Origin: Algoriphagus algorifonticola
GTDB taxonomy: Bacteria; Bacteroidota; Bacteroidia; Cytophagales; Cyclobacteriaceae
DNA length: 64,000 nucleotides
Assembly (NCBI RefSeq): GCF_007655305.1
Contig: NZ_VLOG01000017.1
Location: forward strand, 73,561-137,560
Direction of reading: 5' to 3'
Shown in pieces: positions 16,875-24,799 of the stretch. The position numbers were made by a program, and so were the translations under genes. Below the pieces are notes generated by a model. The model ran no database searches. It saw nothing but the letters and a program-made list of their open reading frames with translations, and had not been told where the DNA came from. Each line of letters opens with the position of its first letter. The stretch's first letter is position 1.

Positions 16875-17882
16875 ATGCAAAATGTTAGAATCTTCGTTTC
16901 ATTGGCTTGGCTAATGATAATTTCCAACTCTGTCGAGGCTCAATCATTTTTTAAAATATTGGATAAAGAAAGTGGTGCGACCATCAATTATCCCAATGCA
17001 GAATTAGTACAAGATGGATTTATCAACTTTGCTGGCATCTCTTTACGTAGTTCAAAAGAGGTGTTTTCTTATACACCCTGGTCTGACCAACCTTTAGAGA
17101 AGTCCAATCATCAGTTTTTCTTAAGCATCAATCATTCAAAATATCTTCCAGAATGGATAGAGGTCGATTTAATGAAATCTGACACGCTGACAGTATTACT
17201 CAGGCCTGATTCAAAACAAAATGGACTTGGTAAAGAAGCCATCTACCAGAATTGTGGTGAGCCAATCTATAAAAAATATTACCCAAGACCCTTTCGCGAG
17301 TGGGAGGATCTCCCAAAAGAACTGCTTGAAAAAGTAGAGACAAAACTACTTGATGCATTTGGGCCGGGTTTATTAAAGCAGCTGTACCTTTCTTCTATTT
17401 ATAGATTTGTTGCGGATGAAATGAATCAAGCCGAGGGAAGGATAGTTTATCAGCCTGGTGAAGTAGGATATAGAATCTGTCTTTCTTACTCTAATCCAAA
17501 AGCAGGAATATCTCAATACTCCTCTGATTTTTATGTTAACTCTAGTGGGCATATTTCAAAGCTACCCAACTTTCCAAATATTAACTTGCGGCCATCTTTT
17601 TCAAAAGGTATAGATCTTCTTGATTTTTCAGAATTAAAGAAAAAAGTCGAATTGGATGGAGAAATTGATCTTGAAAAATCTAACTCAGATTTTCAATACT
17701 TTGCTAGATCTAATTCTTTTGTATGGGTTTTTACTCAGATCATGAAGGAAAATAAAAATGGTATTCAGTCCTCTAAATCAGTTTATTATGACGCTGAAAC
17801 AGGTAGGAAATTAGCGATATTTTTTGATGAGAATGAGTTTTTTTATCATTTTGATGGTATCAGTGTAGCGTTGGATAATTAG
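16875..17882 (+). CDS. Secreted protein of unknown function
   Basis: 335 residues with a signal peptide (about 1-22, ending VEAQ). The start of the mature part (FKILDKESGATINYPNAEL, then FINFAGISL) resembles the beta-sandwich opening seen in carboxypeptidase-regulatory-like domains, which would fit a cell-envelope protein. The rest has no motif I recognise. It starts 12 bp after the FAD oxidoreductase stop and probably shares its transcript. Confidence 0.55.
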   Translation: MQNVRIFVSLAWLMIISNSVEAQSFFKILDKESGATINYPNAELVQDGFINFAGISLRSSKEVFSYTPWSDQPLEKSNHQFFLSINHSKYLPEWIEVDLMKSDTLTVLLRPDSKQNGLGKEAIYQNCGEPIYKKYYPRPFREWEDLPKELLEKVETKLLDAFGPGLLKQLYLSSIYRFVADEMNQAEGRIVYQPGEVGYRICLSYSNPKAGISQYSSDFYVNSSGHISKLPNFPNINLRPSFSKGIDLLDFSELKKKVELDGEIDLEKSNSDFQYFARSNSFVWVFTQIMKENKNGIQSSKSVYYDAETGRKLAIFFDENEFFYHFDGISVALDN

Positions 17883-17906
17883 TATTCGTATCCTAAAAAA
17901 AAGGAT

Positions 17907-18098
17907 ATGAAATTGTTTTTGAAAGTAGGGGTCTTTCTACTCTTTTGTAGCTTTTCTTTTCCAGTTGGTTCGGATCAATTGGAAATCAAAGAAATTGCTA
18001 TCAAGCCAGAAATTGAAACTTCTGCTATTAGAAACAATCTCATAACAGAAAAGGAAAATAAACCGAAACCTGCTTCAGGACAAGAAGCGTTTGAATAA
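17907..18098 (+). CDS. Small secreted protein, unknown
   Basis: 63 residues. A hydrophobic N-terminal segment (residues 4-19, LFLKVGVFLLFCSFSF) could be a signal peptide or membrane anchor, and a charged tail rich in Glu and Lys follows. It is placed 24 bp after the previous gene and 29 bp before the sigma factor, on the same strand. Size and composition make it a weak call; it could be a small cell-envelope peptide or a chance frame. Confidence 0.4.
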   Translation: MKLFLKVGVFLLFCSFSFPVGSDQLEIKEIAIKPEIETSAIRNNLITEKENKPKPASGQEAFE

Positions 18099-18127
18099 GG
18101 ACAAGCCCGGATTTTAAGTCTTTTGTA

Positions 18128-18676
18128 TTGAATTGGTCTGACGAGGAGTTGATTGCCGGTTGCAAACGGCGCTCAGCAAAACATGAGGAATTTTTTTTTA
18201 AGAAATACTATGGCTATGTCATGGGTATAAGTCTTTCCTATGCCAAAGATCGGGATTTGGCTAAGGAGATAGTCAATGACTCTTTTCTGAAGTTTTTCGG
18301 TTCGATTAAAAATTTTGATGAGTTTCAGTCTGTGAAATCCTGGCTGAGACGAATCACCGTGAATACCTCGATTGATTTCTATAGAAAAAACAAAAAAATA
18401 CGAGAGCAACTGGAAATCAATGAACAGACGGAGGTTTTTCACGAAGTAAATGCCATTGGTAATTTGGCCTATGAAGACCTGATTGCCTTATTAAATCAAC
18501 TTCCGGATGATCAGAAGTTGGTATTCAACCTTTACGAAGTGGAGGGATATAGTCATAAAGAAATAGCTGGGAGACTCCAAATCACCGAAAGTTCTTCCAG
18601 GGTATATCTAGCTCGTGCCAAAGCCAAACTACGGGAGCTAGTTCACACACATCTAAAAGAATATGCAGGAAGATAA
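18128..18676 (+). CDS. ECF RNA polymerase sigma factor
   Basis: 182 residues. Sigma region 2 spans about 20-90 (FFKKYYGYVMGISLSYAKD, then AKEIVNDSFLKFF and SVKSWLRRITVNTSIDFYRK). Region 4 spans about 115-170 (LPDDQKLVFNLYEVEGYSHK, then IAGRLQITESSSRVYLARAK, the helix-turn-helix for the -35). The start is TTG at 18128, since no ATG or GTG lies between an in-frame stop and this codon. The stop overlaps the next gene by 14 bp, the usual sigma/anti-sigma coupling. The Cytophagales-type ECF factors of this length usually respond to envelope signals; its regulon is not visible here. Confidence 0.9.
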   Translation: MNWSDEELIAGCKRRSAKHEEFFFKKYYGYVMGISLSYAKDRDLAKEIVNDSFLKFFGSIKNFDEFQSVKSWLRRITVNTSIDFYRKNKKIREQLEINEQTEVFHEVNAIGNLAYEDLIALLNQLPDDQKLVFNLYEVEGYSHKEIAGRLQITESSSRVYLARAKAKLRELVHTHLKEYAGR

Positions 18677-20018
18677 GCTGAGCAAACAGATAGCTGACTC
18701 CCTGAAAAAGTATCAGGAAAAAGGCAATCAGCCCTACGAAATAGGAGCCTGGGAGAGCTTTGAGAAAATGCGGGGAGCTTCTAAAATTAAACCATTCTTC
18801 TGGTGGATCGGAGGGGTGGCAGCAAGCTTACTATTGATAGCGACTTTTTATTTCTTGCTTCCAAACTCAGAACTGGAAAGTCCCCTATTAGCAGAAGATT
18901 CTCAGGGAACGGAAAAAGTCGTAGAAGAAAACAGAATTGAAGAAGCTCGTGTAGAAGGCTCTAAAACCCCTTCCTCAGTGGAGACGGAGAGAGAACTGCA
19001 GGGTATTCAAGAAGTTATCCCAGAAGGAAAATCTAAGAATACCAAACAGTCAAATGGCCTAAAAGAAAAGCAAAGCAATCAATCTCTCATTGCATCCAAA
19101 ACCCCTGCAAAACAGCCAATTAAAGAGGAAGAAGAATCCAAGGAGCTAATCAGTGATTTGAAATCAAAAGAAACCCAAGTCACTCAAAAAGTGATAGCCC
19201 AAGCTGAAAATATTGAGGAAATTAAGTCAGAGAACCAATCAGAGATTTCTACTACAAGTGGCCTGATTGCTAAAGAGTCTTTGATGTCTGAAAGTAAAGT
19301 TGAACAAGGCAAGCCGCTAATAGCTATCAAAGAAGAGCCTGAATTTGATCCTATTCCTAAAGAAAAATCTTCAATATCCTATGGATTAGGGGTGGCACCA
19401 GGTTTTGGTTCTGCTAGGCAAAATGGAGAATCAATTTCAGGAAATACTTTAGCTATGGGGGTAATGGTGAATTTGGATCTTCCCGGGAAATTGACTTTGG
19501 GATCAGGCTTAGGCTTGAACTTGCTGAATCAGCAAAGCGATGTTTCCAATAGGCCAACTGTTGGCTTAGCTATGAATATAGCTCCAAGTACAGAAACAAT
19601 AATTGTAAGACAGACTCAGGTTGAAATTCCAATTTATCTGAAGTATCCCATTACTAGGTCTAACTCCCTGTCTGTTCAAGCAGGATTCTCCAATTTCTAC
19701 GCATTCAATCAGCAGGCAGAGTTAGAGACTTCATTTACCAGACAAGTAACTGTGGCAGATGCTTCAGCAGTAAATTCATTCCGCACTTTGAATGAAGATG
19801 TGGTTCAGACCAGAACATTGGAATCGGTAGATAGTAGATTTTACCCTTTAGCCACAATGAATTTTGGATTGAATATCAGGCTGCTACAGGCTGAAAAAAG
19901 CAGCTATGTATTGATGCCATTTTACAATTATCCTTTACGACAGTTTACAGGATTTGGAGATAATCCGGGCTTTTTTGGCGCTTCTTTCAAAGTGAATTTC
20001 GGAGGAGGAAAAGAATAA
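18663..20018 (+). CDS. Anti-sigma-like membrane protein with C-terminal outer-membrane beta-barrel domain
   Basis: 451 residues. A cytoplasmic N-terminus of about 40 residues is followed by one membrane helix (about 42-64, FFWWIGGVAASLLLIATFYF). A long low-complexity Glu/Lys/Ser/Gln-rich linker (about 70-235) could span the periplasm. The C-terminal part (about 238-451) reads as a porin-family beta-barrel: YGLGVAPGFGSARQNG, LTLGSGLGLNLL, and a closing FGASFKVNFGGGKE. The gene overlaps the sigma factor by 14 bp, so it most likely sequesters it through the N-terminal segment. Coupling of an anti-sigma stub to a barrel suggests a single protein linking outer-membrane state to sigma release. Confidence 0.7.
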   Translation: MQEDKLSKQIADSLKKYQEKGNQPYEIGAWESFEKMRGASKIKPFFWWIGGVAASLLLIATFYFLLPNSELESPLLAEDSQGTEKVVEENRIEEARVEGSKTPSSVETERELQGIQEVIPEGKSKNTKQSNGLKEKQSNQSLIASKTPAKQPIKEEEESKELISDLKSKETQVTQKVIAQAENIEEIKSENQSEISTTSGLIAKESLMSESKVEQGKPLIAIKEEPEFDPIPKEKSSISYGLGVAPGFGSARQNGESISGNTLAMGVMVNLDLPGKLTLGSGLGLNLLNQQSDVSNRPTVGLAMNIAPSTETIIVRQTQVEIPIYLKYPITRSNSLSVQAGFSNFYAFNQQAELETSFTRQVTVADASAVNSFRTLNEDVVQTRTLESVDSRFYPLATMNFGLNIRLLQAEKSSYVLMPFYNYPLRQFTGFGDNPGFFGASFKVNFGGGKE

Positions 20019-20048
20019 TAATTTAGGGGTTTGATTACATCAGAAAGG

Positions 20049-20075
20049 CCAACTCTAATTGAGTTGGTTTTTTTT
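20049..20075 (+). terminator. Terminator after the sigma/anti-sigma operon
   Basis: CCAACTC (20049-20055) / GAGTTGG (20061-20067), loop TAATT, followed by eight T. Confidence 0.85.
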
Positions 20076-20547
20076 GATCCAAAGACTTTGCTAGATCTCG
20101 TTAAGATAATTTGAAAGCTATGATGCTAGAATTGAAGATTTAGGCTTAAATGGATGTCTATTTATTAAGGATTAAATGAGGGGTTTAAAAGGGTGAATAT
20201 TAAACTCTAGCTTGGCTAGAAGTGATTTGATGGATAGTAAGGAAGGGTACTTTTTATTTGCTTGAGCTTAAGGGGTAGTGGATATCATCTTAACAAATGG
20301 AGACCTAAAGTGACCAAACAATGGATAGTTAGTCTTAGGATTGAGGTCTATATTCTTTAAACCCGGATTATGCATTAGAATCTGTAGTGAGAGGTCAAAC
20401 CGCAATAAAATCAAGTATTTAGCAAATGAAGCATAGCACCGCTACGGTGATTGAGCTAAATACAGCAAAGCGATTGATTTTGAAGCGGTTTGGACTCGTA
20501 ATAAGAAGTCTACTGCATATTTCGGGTTAAAAAGTACTAGAATATGC
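20076..20547. other. Intergenic stretch without genes between convergent operons
   Basis: No frame with coding character and no RNA gene recognised. It holds the 102-nt fold-back element at 20394-20495, described separately. The remaining sequence is ordinary intergenic DNA between two facing terminators. Confidence 0.5.
20394..20495. repeat. 102-nt imperfect palindrome (fold-back element)
   Basis: The left arm contains CAAACCGC, AAAATCAA and GTATTTAGC in order, and the right arm contains their complements GCTAAATAC, TTGATTTT and GCGGTTTG in mirrored order. The apex is CACCG-CTA-CGGTG (20437-20449). Short mismatched stretches interrupt the arms. The whole could form one long cruciform or RNA hairpin. 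It resembles non-autonomous palindromic repeats in size and layout; whether it is multi-copy cannot be judged from this window. Confidence 0.65.
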
Positions 20548-20580
20548 AAAAAAAAATCCCGAACCGAAAGGCCCGGGATT
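20548..20580 (-). terminator. Terminator of the DUF4397 lipoprotein gene
   Basis: On the minus strand AATCCCG / CGGGATT (20555-20561 with 20574-20580), followed by a T run of about nine. Confidence 0.85.
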
Positions 20581-20596
20581 TTACATCTTGAGGTAG

Positions 20597-21325
20597 TTAA
20601 AAATTTACATAGTTGGTAATGAGTTGCAAATCCATTTTTTGGTTTTGATTGGTAGTTTCAGCTAATCCTCTCAATACAAAAGTATAGACACGGTTTCCAT
20701 TGATTTGTACATCATTGGCGGTTAGGAGTACATCCCCGGTGGCTACAGATTTGATCTGAACATTATAGGTGTTTTTCTTCACCATGGTGAAATTGGAGTC
20801 ATCTCCGAAGCTCATATTATTGGTTACAGGAGTGCTCAGATTAGAAAATTGTAGAAAAACTTCTCCCGTGTCAGGTGACAAATGCACCATCCTTACCTGT
20901 GCAGAATCCGCTGTTGGCAAGGTCCATTCGTCTTCAATCAGGATAGCATCCAAATCAGCAACTCTATCCAAAAGGAACATAGAGTAAATCGCATCTTGCT
21001 CTATTGTGAAATCTTTTTGAAGCAGAGTAGTAGTAGAATTAAAAGAGGAAAATCGGAAGGATCTTTCTCCCACATAAAATGGGCTATAAGCAAGAACCTC
21101 TGCGAAATTTAAGGGCTGGTTATTCACCCGGTTTTGATTTGCAAAAATATCCATTGCAGGTGCATCAGGTGATCCCTGATAAATGGAAATGTATGCTGCC
21201 GGCTGAACGGGCGGAGTGTCAAAATTATTAAGACATCCACTGACCAGTAGGGGTAAACCAATTAAAGTGGCAACCAACGACCATTTAGATTTGAACCTGG
21301 GTGAAGAAATGAAACTTTTAATCAT
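20597..21325 (-). CDS. DUF4397-type lipoprotein
   Basis: 242 residues with an N-terminal hydrophobic stretch ending LLVSGC (lipobox, cysteine near residue 31). AYISIYQGSPDAPAMDIF followed by LAYSPFYVGERSFRF and QVRMVHLSPDT is the repeated beta-sandwich pattern of DUF4397 proteins, which carry a duplicated immunoglobulin-like unit. This family is found on bacterial cell surfaces with no established biochemical function. The gene stands alone, with its own terminator. Confidence 0.75.
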   Translation of the reverse strand: MIKSFISSPRFKSKWSLVATLIGLPLLVSGCLNNFDTPPVQPAAYISIYQGSPDAPAMDIFANQNRVNNQPLNFAEVLAYSPFYVGERSFRFSSFNSTTTLLQKDFTIEQDAIYSMFLLDRVADLDAILIEDEWTLPTADSAQVRMVHLSPDTGEVFLQFSNLSTPVTNNMSFGDDSNFTMVKKNTYNVQIKSVATGDVLLTANDVQINGNRVYTFVLRGLAETTNQNQKMDLQLITNYVNF

Positions 21326-21446
21326 AGTGTTTGAATGTTTTTAAATTCCTTCTCTAGACGATTCCATTTATCAATTCGCTTCATTTAGCACAAAAAAAAT
21401 GGCCTGAAAATAATTGATTCAGGCCATAATCTTGATTTAAAGTTAT

Positions 21447-23708
21447 TTACATCTTCAAATTTTGCATTTCGAGCTGTGGTGCAAATGGTTGTTCGTAATA
21501 ACGTTTTCCAGTTGCTTTATATAAGGAATTGGCCAAAGCTGCAAAGACAGGTGGGAAGAGTGGTTCTCCCAAGCCTGTTGGGTCTTCGTTATTCTGAACA
21601 AAATGAACCTCGATTTTTTTAGGAGACTCTTTTTGCCTGATCATTCTGTACTTATCAAAATTGCTTTTGGTGGGAACCCCATTTTCAAAGGCTAATTCTC
21701 CAAAGAAGGCATTTCCAATACCATCTACAATTGCCCCTTCTCCCATATTGGCTGCGGCATCAGGATTGACGACTACTCCGCAGTCAACGGCTGCATAGAC
21801 ATTCTCTACTACCGGTTTGTTGTCTTTGATGACGGTATCCACTACTTCTGCAACATAAGAGTTATGACAGAAATAAGCAGATACGCCACGATGCACATTG
21901 TCTTTAGGGCTGTTCCAATTTGACTTTTCTTTGACCAGTTCCAAAACACCTGCATAGCGCTTAGGGTCGTAGTCGTTGTTGCTTCCTACAGGGTTGGTTT
22001 CCGCTCTTTTTAATAATTCCAAACGGAAATCAATTGGGTCTTTACCCATCTCTTCGGCTAATTCATCTAGGAAGCTTTGTTCTGCTCCGGCGATAAAGTT
22101 GGATCTCGGTGCACGAAATGCGCCAATAGTAATGTTGGAAGGAATGTCCCATCCTTCTGCCAGATAATTGTCCAGGGCTCCAGCCGGGAATCTATTGGGA
22201 TGAATAGGGGTCTCCGGGATTCCTCCTGCTTTGACATGTAAGGCTGTCAAATTGTTGTTTTCATCCAGCGCAGCTCTATAGGTTGCTGTATAAGTGGGTC
22301 TATACACACCTGCAGTCATATCATCTTCCCTGGTATAGACCATCTTTACAGGGGCTTGAACTTTCTGGGAAATGAGAGCAGCTTCTACCATATGGTGACT
22401 ATAAGCCCGCCTGCCAAATCCTCCACCCATTCTTGAAAGATTGATTTGGATATTTTCTCTAGGTATTTCTAAGGCTTGAGCCAAAGTTCCCATGATAAAT
22501 TCAGGAGCCTGAGTGGGGCCATAGATTACAGCCTTATCCCCTTTCACATCTGCAAAACAATTCATCGGCTCCATGGTATTATGAGCCAAAAAAGGAGCGG
22601 TGTAGGTTCTTTCAATAATTTTAGCAGCTTTATTAAACTCACCTTCGGGATCCCCGTCTTTTCTCAGGATGTTTCCTTGTTTTGCCGTGAATTCAGCCAT
22701 TCTTTCTTTATGACTGCTGGTATTCTCCAATCCTGCCGGAACTGTGGCAGTCACAGTAACACCACCTCTTCCGGCCATTGGGAAAGTGGATTCAGGGGCT
22801 TTTTCCCATTCCACCTTCAAAGTCTTTTTCGCCTGCATGACTTCCCAAGTGGAATTACCCACAATTGCAATGATCTCAGGGAAAGTCGTGGTATCAAAGA
22901 AATTTCTCTGGTAGTCATCTTTGAATAAAGAAATAGAAAAGACGTCCAGAATGCCCGGCATATCAGAAACTGAATTTTTATCAAATGATTTCAATTTCAT
23001 TCCAAAGGCAGGAGGGTGGACAATTGCCGCATACTTCATCCCCTCCACTTTATGATCTAAGGAAAAAAGTGGTTTACCGGTTAGGATTTTGACCCCGTCT
23101 ACGTTCTTTTTCGAGTTTCCTATGATCTTAAAATCCTTTATTTCTTTTAACTGAACTTCTTCCGGCACTTCCATTGTAGCGGCCAAGGAAGCCATTTCTC
23201 CATAATGTGCTTTTTTTCCACTGGATTTGTGTTCTATTTGACCTGCAGCTGTAGTGATTTCGGAAGCAGGTACATTCCAGCCTTGAGCTGCTGCTGCCAC
23301 AAGCATGGCTCTAGCTGTGGCACCGGCAGTTCTTAAAGGAGTCCAACCCTGTCTAATTCCCTGGCTTCCTCCTGTGAATTGTCGGTCAAATCTCTCTGGA
23401 TAAAAATCAGCCTGCTCTACAAAAACATTTTTCCAGTCTGTGTCCAATTCCTCTGCCAAGATCATCGGCATGGATGTTTTTACATTTGAACCGAATTCTG
23501 GGTTTGGAGAATAAAGAGTGACTGCTCCATTTTCACCAATTTTGATGAAGTTATTGAGTTCAAACCACTCTTTGGGCATCTCCAGCATTTCTTTGGATGT
23601 AGGCTTACAGCCTGCTAGCCAACTGAAACTTAATACCATGCCGCCTCCCGCAAGGGCGGATACTTTCAAAAATGATCTTCTGTTCAATTTTGTATTTACA
23701 ATGGTCAT
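21447..23708 (-). CDS. Molybdenum hydroxylase large subunit (IorB-like, xanthine dehydrogenase family), Tat-exported
   Basis: 753 residues. A twin-arginine signal NRRSFLKVSA (residues 9-18) is followed by a hydrophobic segment and a cysteine (WLAGC). The body has molybdopterin-binding aldehyde-oxidase-type motifs: GFGRRAYSHHMVEAALISQ, FRAPRSNFIAGAEQSFLDEL, AAVDCGVVVNPDAA, and GLGEPLFPPVFAALANSLY with the catalytic Glu in GEP near the C-terminus. Members hydroxylate N-heterocycles or oxidise aldehydes using water, with a molybdenum cofactor lacking the usual FAD subunit. It is 12 bp downstream of its 2Fe-2S partner, so a two-subunit IorAB-type periplasmic enzyme is expected. Its physiological substrate is unknown. 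Confidence 0.88.
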   Translation of the reverse strand: MTIVNTKLNRRSFLKVSALAGGGMVLSFSWLAGCKPTSKEMLEMPKEWFELNNFIKIGENGAVTLYSPNPEFGSNVKTSMPMILAEELDTDWKNVFVEQADFYPERFDRQFTGGSQGIRQGWTPLRTAGATARAMLVAAAAQGWNVPASEITTAAGQIEHKSSGKKAHYGEMASLAATMEVPEEVQLKEIKDFKIIGNSKKNVDGVKILTGKPLFSLDHKVEGMKYAAIVHPPAFGMKLKSFDKNSVSDMPGILDVFSISLFKDDYQRNFFDTTTFPEIIAIVGNSTWEVMQAKKTLKVEWEKAPESTFPMAGRGGVTVTATVPAGLENTSSHKERMAEFTAKQGNILRKDGDPEGEFNKAAKIIERTYTAPFLAHNTMEPMNCFADVKGDKAVIYGPTQAPEFIMGTLAQALEIPRENIQINLSRMGGGFGRRAYSHHMVEAALISQKVQAPVKMVYTREDDMTAGVYRPTYTATYRAALDENNNLTALHVKAGGIPETPIHPNRFPAGALDNYLAEGWDIPSNITIGAFRAPRSNFIAGAEQSFLDELAEEMGKDPIDFRLELLKRAETNPVGSNNDYDPKRYAGVLELVKEKSNWNSPKDNVHRGVSAYFCHNSYVAEVVDTVIKDNKPVVENVYAAVDCGVVVNPDAAANMGEGAIVDGIGNAFFGELAFENGVPTKSNFDKYRMIRQKESPKKIEVHFVQNNEDPTGLGEPLFPPVFAALANSLYKATGKRYYEQPFAPQLEMQNLKM

Positions 23709-23720
23709 AATTTCAGGATT

Positions 23721-24179
23721 TTAAAGTTTTTGAGATGCTGTTTTGACTGCAGCCTTTATTCGCAGGTAAGTTCCACAACGGCAAATATTCCCATTCATGG
23801 CATTTTCAATTTCCTCATCACTCGGACTAGGGTTTTGCTGTAAGAGAGCTGCAGCAGTCATTATTTGACCTGCTTGGCAATAGCCGCATTGAGGTACGTC
23901 ATGTTCCATCCAAGCCTGCTGAACAGGATGGTCTCCTTTTTCGGAAAGCCCTTCAATGGTTGTGATTTTTGAATCTTCTACTGCCGATATAGGAAGTTGA
24001 CAAGATCTCACTGCATTTCCGTCTAAATGAATAGTGCAGGCTCCACATTGAGCGATACCACACCCGAACTTGGTGCCCACCATATCCAGATGATCTCTTA
24101 AAACCCAAAGCATAGGGGTATTAGCGTCTACATCGACTTGAAGGTTCTTTCCGTTAATATTGAGATTATATTGAGCCAT
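23721..24179 (-). CDS. 2Fe-2S subunit of molybdenum hydroxylase (IorA-like)
   Basis: 152 residues with both clusters present. The plant-ferredoxin-type site is C40, C45, C48 and C60 ([11 protein letters not shown] then RSC). The second site is C98, C101, C133 and C135 (QCGYCQAG and NICRCG). It carries electrons from the molybdenum centre of the IorB-like subunit encoded immediately downstream. No signal peptide of its own; in this family the folded small subunit is exported by hitch-hiking with the Tat-targeted large subunit. Only this one small subunit exists in the window, although there are two large-subunit genes. Confidence 0.92.
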   Translation of the reverse strand: MAQYNLNINGKNLQVDVDANTPMLWVLRDHLDMVGTKFGCGIAQCGACTIHLDGNAVRSCQLPISAVEDSKITTIEGLSEKGDHPVQQAWMEHDVPQCGYCQAGQIMTAAALLQQNPSPSDEEIENAMNGNICRCGTYLRIKAAVKTASQKL

Positions 24180-24391
24180 AACTGTTAATTTTAAAGTTCA
24201 ATTTAGCTATTTTCTGACCAAGTATCCTTATAAAAATCAAATAGAAGTTTATGGTAATCAAGTGATTGTTTGGAAAGAGGCTGTCTATTCCTTGAAAAAA
24301 AGTGTGTATTCCTGAAAAATAATTAATTAAAAGATTGAAAGTCTTTGATTCAATTTAGGATGCAAGAAAGGCATTGTAAGATTAAAGTATT

Positions 24392-24799
24392 TTACAATTC
24401 AAACCAGATAGGGATTTGTTTGGCAACAAAAGCAATTTGATTTTCATTGAGTGGTTTTTCCCAAAAATCCATAACAAAAGGACTTTTTTGGGCTTTTTCT
24501 TTATCGGATCGATCTAAAGAGGAGGTGACCATCACCACTTTGACTTTCACATGGCGAAGTTTCTTTTCTAAATGATTGAGTAATTCCCATCCGCTCATTC
24601 TAGGCATATTTATATCCAAAAAGATTAAAATGCCTTTATCAGGTATGTCATTTTCCAGAATGTGATTTAATGCTTCTTCAGGATCAAAAAAAGTAATTGG
24701 GTTTGGATGTAATCCCTCTCCCTTTATGATAATTTTATGTAAGAAAAGTATTCCCGGATCATCATCTATTACCAACACATTTGGAAGAAAGGTATTCAT
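24392..24799 (-). CDS. Single-domain response regulator
   Basis: 135 residues containing only a receiver domain. The acidic pocket is at IDDD (11-14), the phospho-acceptor is D62 (FLDINMPRMSGWELL) and the conserved lysine is K115 in WEKP. No output domain follows, so it must act by protein contact or phosphotransfer. The start codon overlaps the stop of the upstream sensor by one base (TAATG), implying coupled translation and a functional pair. Confidence 0.88.
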   Translation of the reverse strand: MNTFLPNVLVIDDDPGILFLHKIIIKGEGLHPNPITFFDPEEALNHILENDIPDKGILIFLDINMPRMSGWELLNHLEKKLRHVKVKVVMVTSSLDRSDKEKAQKSPFVMDFWEKPLNENQIAFVAKQIPIWFEL

